Shown in pieces: positions 28,195 through 36,591 of a stretch of DNA of 64,000 nt (within the stretch, counting starts at the first letter, position 1; every line of letters starts with the position of its first letter). The notes under the pieces were generated by a model. That model was not told the DNA's origin, searched no databases, and saw only the letters and a list, made by a program, of their open reading frames with translations. The translations under genes and the position numbers were made by a program. Origin of the DNA: Chloroflexota bacterium (lineage in GTDB: Bacteria > Chloroflexota > Dehalococcoidia > CAUJGQ01); the NCBI GenBank assembly GCA_963170165.1, contig CAUJGQ010000011.1, positions 62,001 through 126,000 of the forward strand. The letters run 5' to 3'.

Positions 28195-29361
28195 TTAGTC
28201 TCGACCGGCCAGCGCTTCAACGTCGCTCTTGGGCACATTCAGCGTCACGGCTTGGTCCGACAGCCCCTGCACCCAATCCATCGGCAGCTCAGCGTCGTGG
28301 TGGAACAGGATCCCGCGGCGGAGTACGACGCGCAGCGGCCGGCCGTCGCCGGCGTCAAACGTCAGATCCTGCACCTCGCCCACCTTCTCACCGCCGGCAT
28401 CGACGATGTCCATCCCGCGCGAGACGGTGGGGCGCTCCAGGTCGTCCGGAGCGAGCTGCTCACCACCGGGATAGCCCAGTACTTTGCCATGTGCCAGTAG
28501 TGGCCCCATCGCCACGGCCTGGTCGAGCGCGGCATTCCCGCGATAGGTTCCATCGAGGTCTGCTGGCGGTGGACCCACGTAGTCGGTATACGGCGCCCGG
28601 ATGCCGTCCGCCGTCCACGCGTCCATGGTGGCGAAGGTCCGCTCGTCCATGTCCAGCTGCACCGCGCCGTCGGCGGCCCCGGCCACATGGCGCAGCGGCA
28701 CCTTACGTTCGCTGCCGAAGACGAAGCCATGCTTGACGACGATCTCAGTGACCCGCTCACTCGCCGCATCGGCGATCACGCGGTGGACCTCGCCGAGCTT
28801 GCCATCGGTCCCCATCACCGTGTCGCCCAGACTGATTTGCATTCCACGCCTCCCGCCGCCGGCGGCCCATGCCATGGCCGCCGCACCGCGCAGGAGCAAC
28901 ACCGGGACGGGGGACCGGCGCAGCACCTCCTGCGCCACACTGCCAAACACCAGCCGTTCCACGCCGCCGCGGCCGTGGGTAGACATGACAATCAGCCCTG
29001 CTGGCGCATCGTTCGCAACGCCGAGGATCGCATCGGCCGGCGGCGCGTCGGACACCACCGCGTCGACGGTCAGGCCACGCGCCGTGAGCGCCTGCGCACG
29101 CTCCTCCAGGTAGTGGCGGGCGTTGACACCCTCCTCCTGCGCGGCCCGCGTCACCGCGTCAATGGTGGCGGGGTCCATGACCGACGGCAGCCCGGTGGGT
29201 GCAGCCATGGTGGCCAGCAACTCCGCCGAGCGCTCCGGTCCTTCGTATGCGCGCACCAGCGTCAGCGGTAGTCCGAGCCGTTCCGCTACTTCAACGGCCG
29301 CCGCCAGCGCGCGTTCCGCGAAATCTGACCCATCCAGGGGAACGATCACTCGCCGGAACAT
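28195..29361 (-). CDS. UspA domain fused to two PRC-barrel-like domains
   Basis: MFRRVIVPLDGSDFAERALAAAVEVAERLG; GLIVMSTHGRGGVERLVFGSVAQEVLRRSPVPVLLLR; then SLGDTVMGTDGKLGEVHRVI... and GMDIVDAGGEKVGEVQDLTFDAGDGRPLRVVLR; start at 29361. Confidence 0.85.
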   Translation of the reverse strand: MFRRVIVPLDGSDFAERALAAAVEVAERLGLPLTLVRAYEGPERSAELLATMAAPTGLPSVMDPATIDAVTRAAQEEGVNARHYLEERAQALTARGLTVDAVVSDAPPADAILGVANDAPAGLIVMSTHGRGGVERLVFGSVAQEVLRRSPVPVLLLRGAAAMAWAAGGGRRGMQISLGDTVMGTDGKLGEVHRVIADAASERVTEIVVKHGFVFGSERKVPLRHVAGAADGAVQLDMDERTFATMDAWTADGIRAPYTDYVGPPPADLDGTYRGNAALDQAVAMGPLLAHGKVLGYPGGEQLAPDDLERPTVSRGMDIVDAGGEKVGEVQDLTFDAGDGRPLRVVLRRGILFHHDAELPMDWVQGLSDQAVTLNVPKSDVEALAGRD

Positions 29362-29427
29362 GCGGTCCTCCTCCCTCAGGCACGTGCCCAAAGGCATCAC
29401 CCACCTATCACATTCCGTCTGTACCCG

Positions 29428-29466
29428 TCCAGTGTCAGACTGGAGGGTGTGCGGTGACGACCGCAC
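29428..29466. promoter_or_regulatory. Two adjacent perfect dyads in divergent UspA/phosphodiesterase intergenic region
   Basis: TCCAGT-GTCAG-ACTGGA (29428-29444) and GTGCGGT-GACG-ACCGCAC (29449-29466). Confidence 0.5.
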
Positions 29467-29483
29467 GGTGGAGGTAGTCGCGG

Positions 29484-30854
29484 GTGAATCTTCAGCTAAC
29501 CGATCAGGGCGAGCGCGCACTCCTCGCCCGCCAGCGTCTTGGACCGCCGTTCTCCGGCGACCTGGTCCGGCCCAGTTACGACGGCCTCGGGCTGGCCTCA
29601 ATCCCGGCACTGGTGCAGCATTGGCTCGCCCCTGACGCCCCCACGCTGAGCACGCTCCCCGCCGTCCCGCCGCTTGACCCTACGTTGCTGGGGCTGGCGG
29701 ACGTCACCGCGGTGTGGCAGCGCTGGCAGCACGACCCTATCAACCACGTCGTCGTGCTGTTGATGGATGCCCTGGGCTACGACCAGCTGCGCGCGATGAT
29801 GGTGGGTGGCGCCGCCGCCCGGCTGGCTCGCATCACCAACGATGACCGCAGCCTGCTGCTACCGATCACGACCGTCTTCCCGAGCACGACCACCACAGCG
29901 CTGACCTCTATTGCCACCGGCTACCCGCCGGCGGCACACGGCATCCTGGGCACGGCCGTCTACTTCCGCGAGATCGGCAGCATCGTCAACCTGATCGGCT
30001 ACCGGCCGTGGATCGGCCCGACGCCGGCCTCTTACCAGGACACGCAGCTCAACCCAGACACACTGCTGCCGGTGCCCAATGTCTACCGGCGCATGGAGGC
30101 CGGCGGTGTGCGGGTGGAGCTGGTCAACGTCGCGGCGCTGCAAGGCACCAGCATCTCACGCTTCACCGGGGCCGGTAGCCTGGCGGCGCGCGAACGGTTT
30201 TCCGGCTACCTGACGCCCGCCGATGGCTTTGCCCAGTGCCGTCGCCAGGTGCTGGCGCAGCCGGTCACCGAGCGCAGCTATACCTATATGTACGTCTCCA
30301 CGGTGGATAGCACCGCCCACCGCTACGGACCGATGCACGACGCCTACCAGGCAGAGATGGCAGCACTAGACTTCGCGCTCGAACGCGAGTTGCTCGCGCC
30401 GCTTGCCGGACGGCGGGATGTGGCCGTCATCCTGACAGCGGACCACGGGCAGCGTCCTGCCTCCCCGAACACCACCATTTGGCTCGATGACCATCCTGTG
30501 CTCGTTGAGATGCTGATGCTGCCGATGACGGGAGAAGGACGGGCGCCGTATCTGCATGTGCGGCACGGGATGGAGCAGGCAGTGACCGGCTATCTCTCCG
30601 AGCAGCTTGGTGAGTGCTTCGCGGTGATCACACGGGACGATGCCCGCCAGGTGGGTCTTTTCGGCCCGCCCGGTGCGGCGCTGGGCCCGGAGGCGGCGGC
30701 CCGCTCTGGCGATCTGCTGCTGGTGCCGCGCGGTCCGTGGGTGGCACGCCACCAGGTGACCACCGATGAGCGCTGGCCGGGATTTGCGGGGGTGCACGGC
30801 GGGCTTAGCCGCGAGGAGATGCTGATTCCGTTTTTGGCCATGCGGATGGGCTGA
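29484..30854 (+). CDS. Alkaline phosphatase superfamily / type I phosphodiesterase-nucleotide pyrophosphatase
   Basis: NHVVVLLMDALGYDQLRAMM; TVFPSTTTTALTSIATGYPPAAHGILG; VAVILTADHGQ. Confidence 0.88.
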   Translation: MNLQLTDQGERALLARQRLGPPFSGDLVRPSYDGLGLASIPALVQHWLAPDAPTLSTLPAVPPLDPTLLGLADVTAVWQRWQHDPINHVVVLLMDALGYDQLRAMMVGGAAARLARITNDDRSLLLPITTVFPSTTTTALTSIATGYPPAAHGILGTAVYFREIGSIVNLIGYRPWIGPTPASYQDTQLNPDTLLPVPNVYRRMEAGGVRVELVNVAALQGTSISRFTGAGSLAARERFSGYLTPADGFAQCRRQVLAQPVTERSYTYMYVSTVDSTAHRYGPMHDAYQAEMAALDFALERELLAPLAGRRDVAVILTADHGQRPASPNTTIWLDDHPVLVEMLMLPMTGEGRAPYLHVRHGMEQAVTGYLSEQLGECFAVITRDDARQVGLFGPPGAALGPEAAARSGDLLLVPRGPWVARHQVTTDERWPGFAGVHGGLSREEMLIPFLAMRMG

Positions 30855-31287
30855 CCGGCCGTTCGGCTTCTGCTAGCACCCGGCCCAGGATGCGGACCAG
30901 GTCGTCCTGCTCGGCGGCGGTAAGACCAGCCAGCAGGCCGGAGAGATAGACGCGAGCAGCCTGGGACACCTCGCCCGCCACTGCCTCTCCTTCGGCAGTG
31001 AGCGTGTGTGCGACCTGGCGGCGGTCGCCTGGCCGGTCCGCCCGGGTGACCAGGCCGCGGGAAACCAGCTTATCCACCTGCTGGGTAACGTTGCTGGCGC
31101 TGACCCCAAAACTCAGTGCCAGGTCGCGCACGCCGATGCCGGGCTCCTGCCGCACCCGGAACAGGATACGCAACTGGGGCAACGTGATCCCGCGCTCGTC
31201 CCACACATGCAGCCGCAGGCTATCCAGCAGCCGCGCTGCCTGGGCAAACACTGTCACCGCCTGCTCCAGCCGCGCCTGCTCGGGCAT
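30805..31287 (-). CDS. MarR family transcriptional regulator
   Basis: ITLPQLRILFRVRQEPGIGVRDLALSFGVSASNVTQQVDKLVSRGLVTRADRPGDRRQVAHTLTAEGEAV. Confidence 0.93.
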   Translation of the reverse strand: MPEQARLEQAVTVFAQAARLLDSLRLHVWDERGITLPQLRILFRVRQEPGIGVRDLALSFGVSASNVTQQVDKLVSRGLVTRADRPGDRRQVAHTLTAEGEAVAGEVSQAARVYLSGLLAGLTAAEQDDLVRILGRVLAEAERPVSPSAWPKTESASPRG

Positions 31288-31471
31288 GAACCGCTCCCCT
31301 TGCCGTTCTTGCCCCAGTATGCGCCGCGCCGCGGACCGCGTCACTAGCCTTCATGGCCGGCTGGGCACAGGCCGGCGCCGCCCGGGGCATTTGCGTCTCT
31401 GCGCGAGCGCGGCCATACTGTGCCCCAACCGTTCCCCGCCGGACGGCCGACCACCGCACGGGAGGACGCCC

Positions 31472-32686
31472 ATGCAGGCACTCACCGGCATCCGAGTTCT
31501 GGACCTCACGCACCTTATCGCCGGACCGCATTGCACCAAGCTGCTGGCCGACTTCGGCGCCGACGTGATCAAGATCGAGCGGCCTGCCCGCGGCGACCCC
31601 GCCCGGCACATGGGCCCCTTCTTTCACGACGTGCCCCACAGCGAAGCCAGTGCGCTGTTCCTCCACCTCAACACCAATAAGCGCTCGCTGACGCTGGACC
31701 TGAAGAGCACCGAGGGACGGCAAATCGCGCTCGAGCTTGCGGCCCGCAGCGACGTCCTGGTTGAGAGTTTCCGGCCGGGGACCATGGAACGCTTTGGGCT
31801 TGGCGCCGAGGAGCTACGCGCACGTAACCCCAAGCTGGTCGTTACCTCCATCTCCAACTTCGGCCAGAGCGGGCCGTATCGTGACATGGCAGCGAGCGAA
31901 ATCACGCTGTCGGCCATGGGCGGACCGATGAACATCACGGGCCATCGCGATCACTTCCCCTTGAAGCTCGGCGGCAATGTGGTGCAGTACCACGCCGGCG
32001 CCAACGCCGCCTTCGCCACACTCGCCGCCATCCACGCCGTCGAAGGTGGCCGGCCCTTTGGCGATCACATCGACGTCAGCATCTACGAAACGCAGGCGGG
32101 GTTCCGGGACCGGCGGGTGATCGCGCTGACGGCGCACGCCTACACCGGCGACATCGGCCGCCGCCCGGAGACCGGCGTGCGGCCGGGCAGCGGTGTCCGG
32201 CCGGCGCTGGACGGCTATGTCAACATCTTCGCCGGCGGTCCGGCACGCTTCGGTCGTTTCCTGGAGATGATCGGACGGGAGGATCTCAAGCAGGATCCGC
32301 GCATCCAAAACCCGTTGCTGCTCCCGAATCATCCGGAACTGGCCGAGGAGATTGAGAACAGCTATCTCGTCTGGCTGATGTCGCACACGAAGCGCGAGGC
32401 AGCGGCGATTGCCCAGCACCATCAGCTGCTGGCCGCACCCGTCAACGAGATCAAAGACGTGGTAGAAGATCCCGCCTTCATCGACCGCGGCGCCTTCGAA
32501 ACGATTGAACACCCCTTCACGGGACCGCTGCGCTATCCCAGCCGCCCGTTCATCCTCGCTGCCAGCCCGCGCCAGCCTGCCCGGCGGGCGCCGTTGCTGG
32601 GTGAGCACACCGAGTCGATCCTCTGCGATGAACTCGGCTACGCGCACGAGGACTTGGGACGGCTGGGCGCCATGGGCGTAGTTTGA
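31472..32686 (+). CDS. CaiB/BaiF (family III) CoA-transferase, putative non-catalytic partner
   Basis: MQALTGIRVLDLTHLIAGPHCTKLLADFGADVIKIERPARGDPARHMGP; start at ATG 31472 not 30998. Confidence 0.9.
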   Translation: MQALTGIRVLDLTHLIAGPHCTKLLADFGADVIKIERPARGDPARHMGPFFHDVPHSEASALFLHLNTNKRSLTLDLKSTEGRQIALELAARSDVLVESFRPGTMERFGLGAEELRARNPKLVVTSISNFGQSGPYRDMAASEITLSAMGGPMNITGHRDHFPLKLGGNVVQYHAGANAAFATLAAIHAVEGGRPFGDHIDVSIYETQAGFRDRRVIALTAHAYTGDIGRRPETGVRPGSGVRPALDGYVNIFAGGPARFGRFLEMIGREDLKQDPRIQNPLLLPNHPELAEEIENSYLVWLMSHTKREAAAIAQHHQLLAAPVNEIKDVVEDPAFIDRGAFETIEHPFTGPLRYPSRPFILAASPRQPARRAPLLGEHTESILCDELGYAHEDLGRLGAMGVV

Positions 32687-32738
32687 CGGTGACCGCCGGC
32701 GCCGGCAAACACCCAGAGGCACACGAAGGAGCACCACT

Positions 32739-34076
32739 GTGTCCGACTTCATCCCAAAGCATTTGCCACTGCACGGCGTGCGCGTGCTGGACATCACCGT
32801 CGTGTGGGCAGGGCCGCACTGCACACAGCTGCTGGCCGAATGGGGCGCCGAGGTGATCCGCATCGAGCCGCTATCCCCGGTACAGAACAGCACGCGCGGC
32901 GCGGAGTACACCATTACCCGTGAGCAATCCGAGAAGAGCCGCGGCGGCCCGCTCAACCTGCAAATGTCATACCCAGACTATGACCCGGGGCCACGCCCCT
33001 GGAACCGCACCCCCGCGTTCAACTCGCACGCGCGCAACAAGCGCAGCATGACGTGTAACATCGCCACGCCGGAGGGCCGCAAGATCTTCCACGACCTGGT
33101 GGCTGTCTCGGACGTGATCGTCGAGAACAACGTGCCGGAGACGGTCGAACGGGCCGGCTTCACCTACCCGGACGCTGCAGTTGCCAACCCCGGGATCATT
33201 GTGCTGCGGATGCCGGCGTACGGCCTCAATGGCCCGTACAAAAACTACCGCTCGTTTGGCACGCACATGGAGGGCATGACCGGCCACCACTATCTGCGCT
33301 CGTATCCTGACCTGGACCCCTCGATGACCGGCGACGCCTTCACGGTCGATGCCGCCTCCGGCGTCATCGGCGCCTTCGCCGTGCTTGCGGCATTGCGCCA
33401 CCGGCGGCGGACCGGTGAGGGCCAGCAAATCGAGCTTGCGCAGGCGGAGAACTTCCTGTCATACCTGGGCGAGATCGTGCTGGACTACACGATGAACGGC
33501 CGCAGCCCGGCGCCCCAGGGCAACCACCATCCATCCCATGCGCCCCACGGGGTCTACCCCTGCGCGGGCGAGGAGCGCTGGATCGCCATCGACATCGCCA
33601 CCGATGCCCAATGGCAACAGTTGCGCGCCCAGATGGGTGAGCCAGACTGGGCCATGGACCATCGCTATGACAGCACGTTGGGCCGCTGGCGGCACCGCGA
33701 GGAGATGGACGTCCTCATCGGCGCTTGGAGCCGTAACCAGGACCGCGATGCGCTCTTCCAAGCGCTGACGGAGCGCGGGGTGATTGCCGGGCCGGTCCAG
33801 GATGAACGGGACCTGTACGCCTGCCCGCACCTGCGCGAACGGGGGTTCTTCGAGACGCTCACCTCGCCAGAGGCAGGCACCCACGCTTACCCCGGTCTCG
33901 TCTTCCGCATGTCGTCCACCGAGAACCACCTGTACCGCTATCCGGTCCGGCTGGGCGAAGACAACGAGTACGTATACAACCAGTTGCTGGACATCCCGCC
34001 CGAGCAGGAGGCGGCGCTCCGCGCGCGCGGGCAGATAAGCGTTGACTATCCCGGCCGCGCCCCCGCCCCAGTGTGA
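32739..34076 (+). CDS. CaiB/BaiF (family III) CoA-transferase, putative catalytic subunit
   Basis: [72 protein letters not shown]. Confidence 0.92.
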   Translation: MSDFIPKHLPLHGVRVLDITVVWAGPHCTQLLAEWGAEVIRIEPLSPVQNSTRGAEYTITREQSEKSRGGPLNLQMSYPDYDPGPRPWNRTPAFNSHARNKRSMTCNIATPEGRKIFHDLVAVSDVIVENNVPETVERAGFTYPDAAVANPGIIVLRMPAYGLNGPYKNYRSFGTHMEGMTGHHYLRSYPDLDPSMTGDAFTVDAASGVIGAFAVLAALRHRRRTGEGQQIELAQAENFLSYLGEIVLDYTMNGRSPAPQGNHHPSHAPHGVYPCAGEERWIAIDIATDAQWQQLRAQMGEPDWAMDHRYDSTLGRWRHREEMDVLIGAWSRNQDRDALFQALTERGVIAGPVQDERDLYACPHLRERGFFETLTSPEAGTHAYPGLVFRMSSTENHLYRYPVRLGEDNEYVYNQLLDIPPEQEAALRARGQISVDYPGRAPAPV

Positions 34077-34849
34077 GTGACGCCATGGCCGCGATCGACG
34101 GGCTGTATCTATCGCTCATCTTCCCCGAGCCGCCCCCAGACCGGCCGTTCGTCTACATCAACATGGTGGCGACGGTTGACGGCAAGATCACCGTCGATGG
34201 CTCGGAACGCGGCATCGGCAGCGAGGCAGACAAGCGGCTATTCTACGAGCTACGCGCCCATGCCGGGGCCGTGCTCGATGGCGCGGCCACGGCCCGCCTG
34301 AGTGGCGCCTCGCCGCGCGTGCGCCCGCCGGATTTGCAGCGCTGGCGGCGCGACCGGGGGCAGGCGGCGCATCCGCTTGGGGTCCTGCTCACTGCCTCCG
34401 GCAACCTACCGCTGGACAGCGCCTTCTTCACCTCAGAGGCATTTGAGGCGGCTGTCTTTGCCGCAGAGACCATCCCGGCCGAGCGGCTGGCAGCCCTCCG
34501 GCACACGCGGCGGCCGGTGCACCTGGTGCCTGCGGGTGACAGCGCCGTCCCGGCGATGCTACAGGTGCTTCACCAGCAGTATGGAGTCCAACGCCTGCTG
34601 TGCGAGGGTGGTGGCACGCTCAACAGCACCTTCATTCATCAGGGGCTGGCAGATGAGTTGTTTCTCAGCATTGCGCCGAAGATTGCCGGCGGGCGCGACA
34701 ATCTCACCGCGGTAGAAGGTGAGCCGTTTCATCGTGATACCATGCCCGCGCTGGAGCTGATGAGCTGGCACCATCACCTGCCAACCGGTGAGGTCTTTAC
34801 GCGCTGGCGCTTCCAGCGGCCGGCAACCGCAACAGGGGGCAGCCCATGA
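34073..34849 (+). CDS. RibD C-terminal / dihydrofolate reductase-like reductase
   Basis: RPFVYINMVATVDGKITVDGSERGIGSEADKRLFYELRAHAGAVLDGAATAR; LLCEGGGTLNSTFIHQGLADELFLSIAPKIAGG. Confidence 0.9.
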   Translation: MSDAMAAIDGLYLSLIFPEPPPDRPFVYINMVATVDGKITVDGSERGIGSEADKRLFYELRAHAGAVLDGAATARLSGASPRVRPPDLQRWRRDRGQAAHPLGVLLTASGNLPLDSAFFTSEAFEAAVFAAETIPAERLAALRHTRRPVHLVPAGDSAVPAMLQVLHQQYGVQRLLCEGGGTLNSTFIHQGLADELFLSIAPKIAGGRDNLTAVEGEPFHRDTMPALELMSWHHHLPTGEVFTRWRFQRPATATGGSP

Positions 34850-36141
34850 CGGCACAGGCACAACCGCGCACCCAGGCCGAACTGCTACAACGGGCGCGTG
34901 AGGTGATCCCCGGCGCTGCCATCAGCACCGAGGCGCTGCCCGATGACACCGCCTTCGTGATTGAGCGGGCGCAGGGCTCGCGTCTATATGATGTCGCGGG
35001 GCGATCGTACATCGACTACGTGATGGGCTCAGGGCCGATGGTGTTGGGCCACGGCCATCCCGAGGTGGTGGCGGCTGTCCAGGAGCAGGCAGCTCGGGGC
35101 GCCACCTACTTCGCCATCAACCGCCAGGCGATTGAGCTGGCCGAGTTGATGGTCAGCGCCATCCCTTGCGCGGAGCAGGTGCGCTTCACCGGCTCCGGCG
35201 GCGAGGCGACGTTTGGCGCGCTACGGCTGGCCCGCGCCTACACCGGCCGCCAGAAGATCCTTAAGTTCGAGGGGGGCTACCACGGCGCGCACGATTACGC
35301 GTTGATGAGCAGCACGCCCGCCGTACCGCCGCCGTTCCCCCAGGCCATCCCTGACAGTGCCGGCATCCCGGATGCCATCGCTGAGACCGTGTTGGTCGCC
35401 CCCTTCAACGACAGCGAGACCGCCGCGGGTATCATCGGCGACCACCGTGAGCACCTGGCGGCCGTCATCGTTGAGCCGTTCCAGCGCTCAATTCCCCCGG
35501 TACCCGGCTTCCTTGCCGCGCTGCGCGACGCCTGCCGCCGCAATGGTGTGTTGCTCATCTTCGATGAGGTTGTCACCGGATTCCGTTTTGCCTGGGGCGG
35601 CGCGCAGGAGCGCTACGGCGTGACGCCGGACCTGGCAACGTACGGCAAGATCGCCTTCGGCGGGTACGCCGGCGGCGCCATTGCCGGGCCAAAGGAGATG
35701 ATGCGGCTGCTCGACCCGGCACTGCGGGCCGCGGGTGTCTCACTTACCGGCACGCTGAGCGGCAACCCCGTCTCCGCCGCCGCCGGGCTGGCGACCCTCC
35801 GCGTGCTCGAGCGGGAACGCGCCACAATCTATCCGCGACTCTATGACTACGGTGAGCGGCTGGCGCGCGGCATCGCGGACCTGCTCGCTGCGCGGCGCAT
35901 CCCGGTGCAGACGCCGGGCGAGGGGCCGATCTTTCAGGTTTACCTGCAGGACCGCCCGATTCGTGACTACCGCGATACGCTGGGCGCAAGCGGCGCGCGC
36001 TGGGGCGCCATCTGCCGGGCGATGACGCGGCGCGGTGTGTTCCTCAATGGCGGCAAGCTGTATTGCTCCGCCGCACACAGCGATGATGATCTGCGCCAAA
36101 CGCTGTCGGCGGCCACGGCGGCGCTGGATGAAACCAGCTAA
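34846..36141 (+). CDS. Glutamate-1-semialdehyde aminomutase-like class III aminotransferase
   Basis: YIDYVMGSGPMVLGHGHPEVVAAV; RFTGSGGEATFGALRLARAYTGRQKILKFEGGYHGAHD; LIFDEVVTGFR; ATYGKIAFGGYAGGAIAG (PLP Lys). Confidence 0.9.
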   Translation: MTAQAQPRTQAELLQRAREVIPGAAISTEALPDDTAFVIERAQGSRLYDVAGRSYIDYVMGSGPMVLGHGHPEVVAAVQEQAARGATYFAINRQAIELAELMVSAIPCAEQVRFTGSGGEATFGALRLARAYTGRQKILKFEGGYHGAHDYALMSSTPAVPPPFPQAIPDSAGIPDAIAETVLVAPFNDSETAAGIIGDHREHLAAVIVEPFQRSIPPVPGFLAALRDACRRNGVLLIFDEVVTGFRFAWGGAQERYGVTPDLATYGKIAFGGYAGGAIAGPKEMMRLLDPALRAAGVSLTGTLSGNPVSAAAGLATLRVLERERATIYPRLYDYGERLARGIADLLAARRIPVQTPGEGPIFQVYLQDRPIRDYRDTLGASGARWGAICRAMTRRGVFLNGGKLYCSAAHSDDDLRQTLSAATAALDETS

Positions 36142-36147
36142 CGGCGG

Positions 36148-36543
36148 CTACGGCCAGCCAAGCCACCGCTCCGGCGTCAGGCGCAGCATCACCATTTGCT
36201 CGTGTCCGCCGCCCTCGACGATCTCGCGGGCCCGCTCCGGGCCACGGTATAGGGTGTGTAACGCCAGCCGTTGGTCATAGGTGACGGGATCGGTGACGTG
36301 CACCGGCCCCTCGGCGGTGAGATAGCGGTATACGCCGTCGCGCTCGTCGATGCACAGCGCTGCCCGACCGCCACGGGCGGCATTGCGGTGCTTGACGGAG
36401 CCGCGTTCGGTGAGGATACCGAACGATGTCCCATCCCACAGGAACCAGACCGGCACCGCGTGAATCCGGCCGGATCGTGAGAGCGTGGATAGGACGGCCG
36501 TGTGCGGCCGGCGCAGGAATGCATCGCGCTCTGCAGGCGACAT
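36148..36543 (-). CDS. Pyridoxamine 5'-phosphate oxidase-like / PPOX-class FMN/F420-binding protein
   Basis: RRPHTAVLSTLSRSGRIHAVPVWFLWDGTSFGILTERGSVKHRNAARGGRAALCID. Confidence 0.85.
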   Translation of the reverse strand: MSPAERDAFLRRPHTAVLSTLSRSGRIHAVPVWFLWDGTSFGILTERGSVKHRNAARGGRAALCIDERDGVYRYLTAEGPVHVTDPVTYDQRLALHTLYRGPERAREIVEGGGHEQMVMLRLTPERWLGWP

Positions 36544-36591
36544 GGGCGGCCTCCTCATTACCGGCGCCGCACTATCGTAACGCCCGAGCAA

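Noticed and set aside
30998-31471. N-terminal extension of the 562-aa CoA-transferase ORF
   Set aside because: Antisense to MarR; real start is ATG 31472 where MQALTGIRVLDLTHLIAGPH begins.
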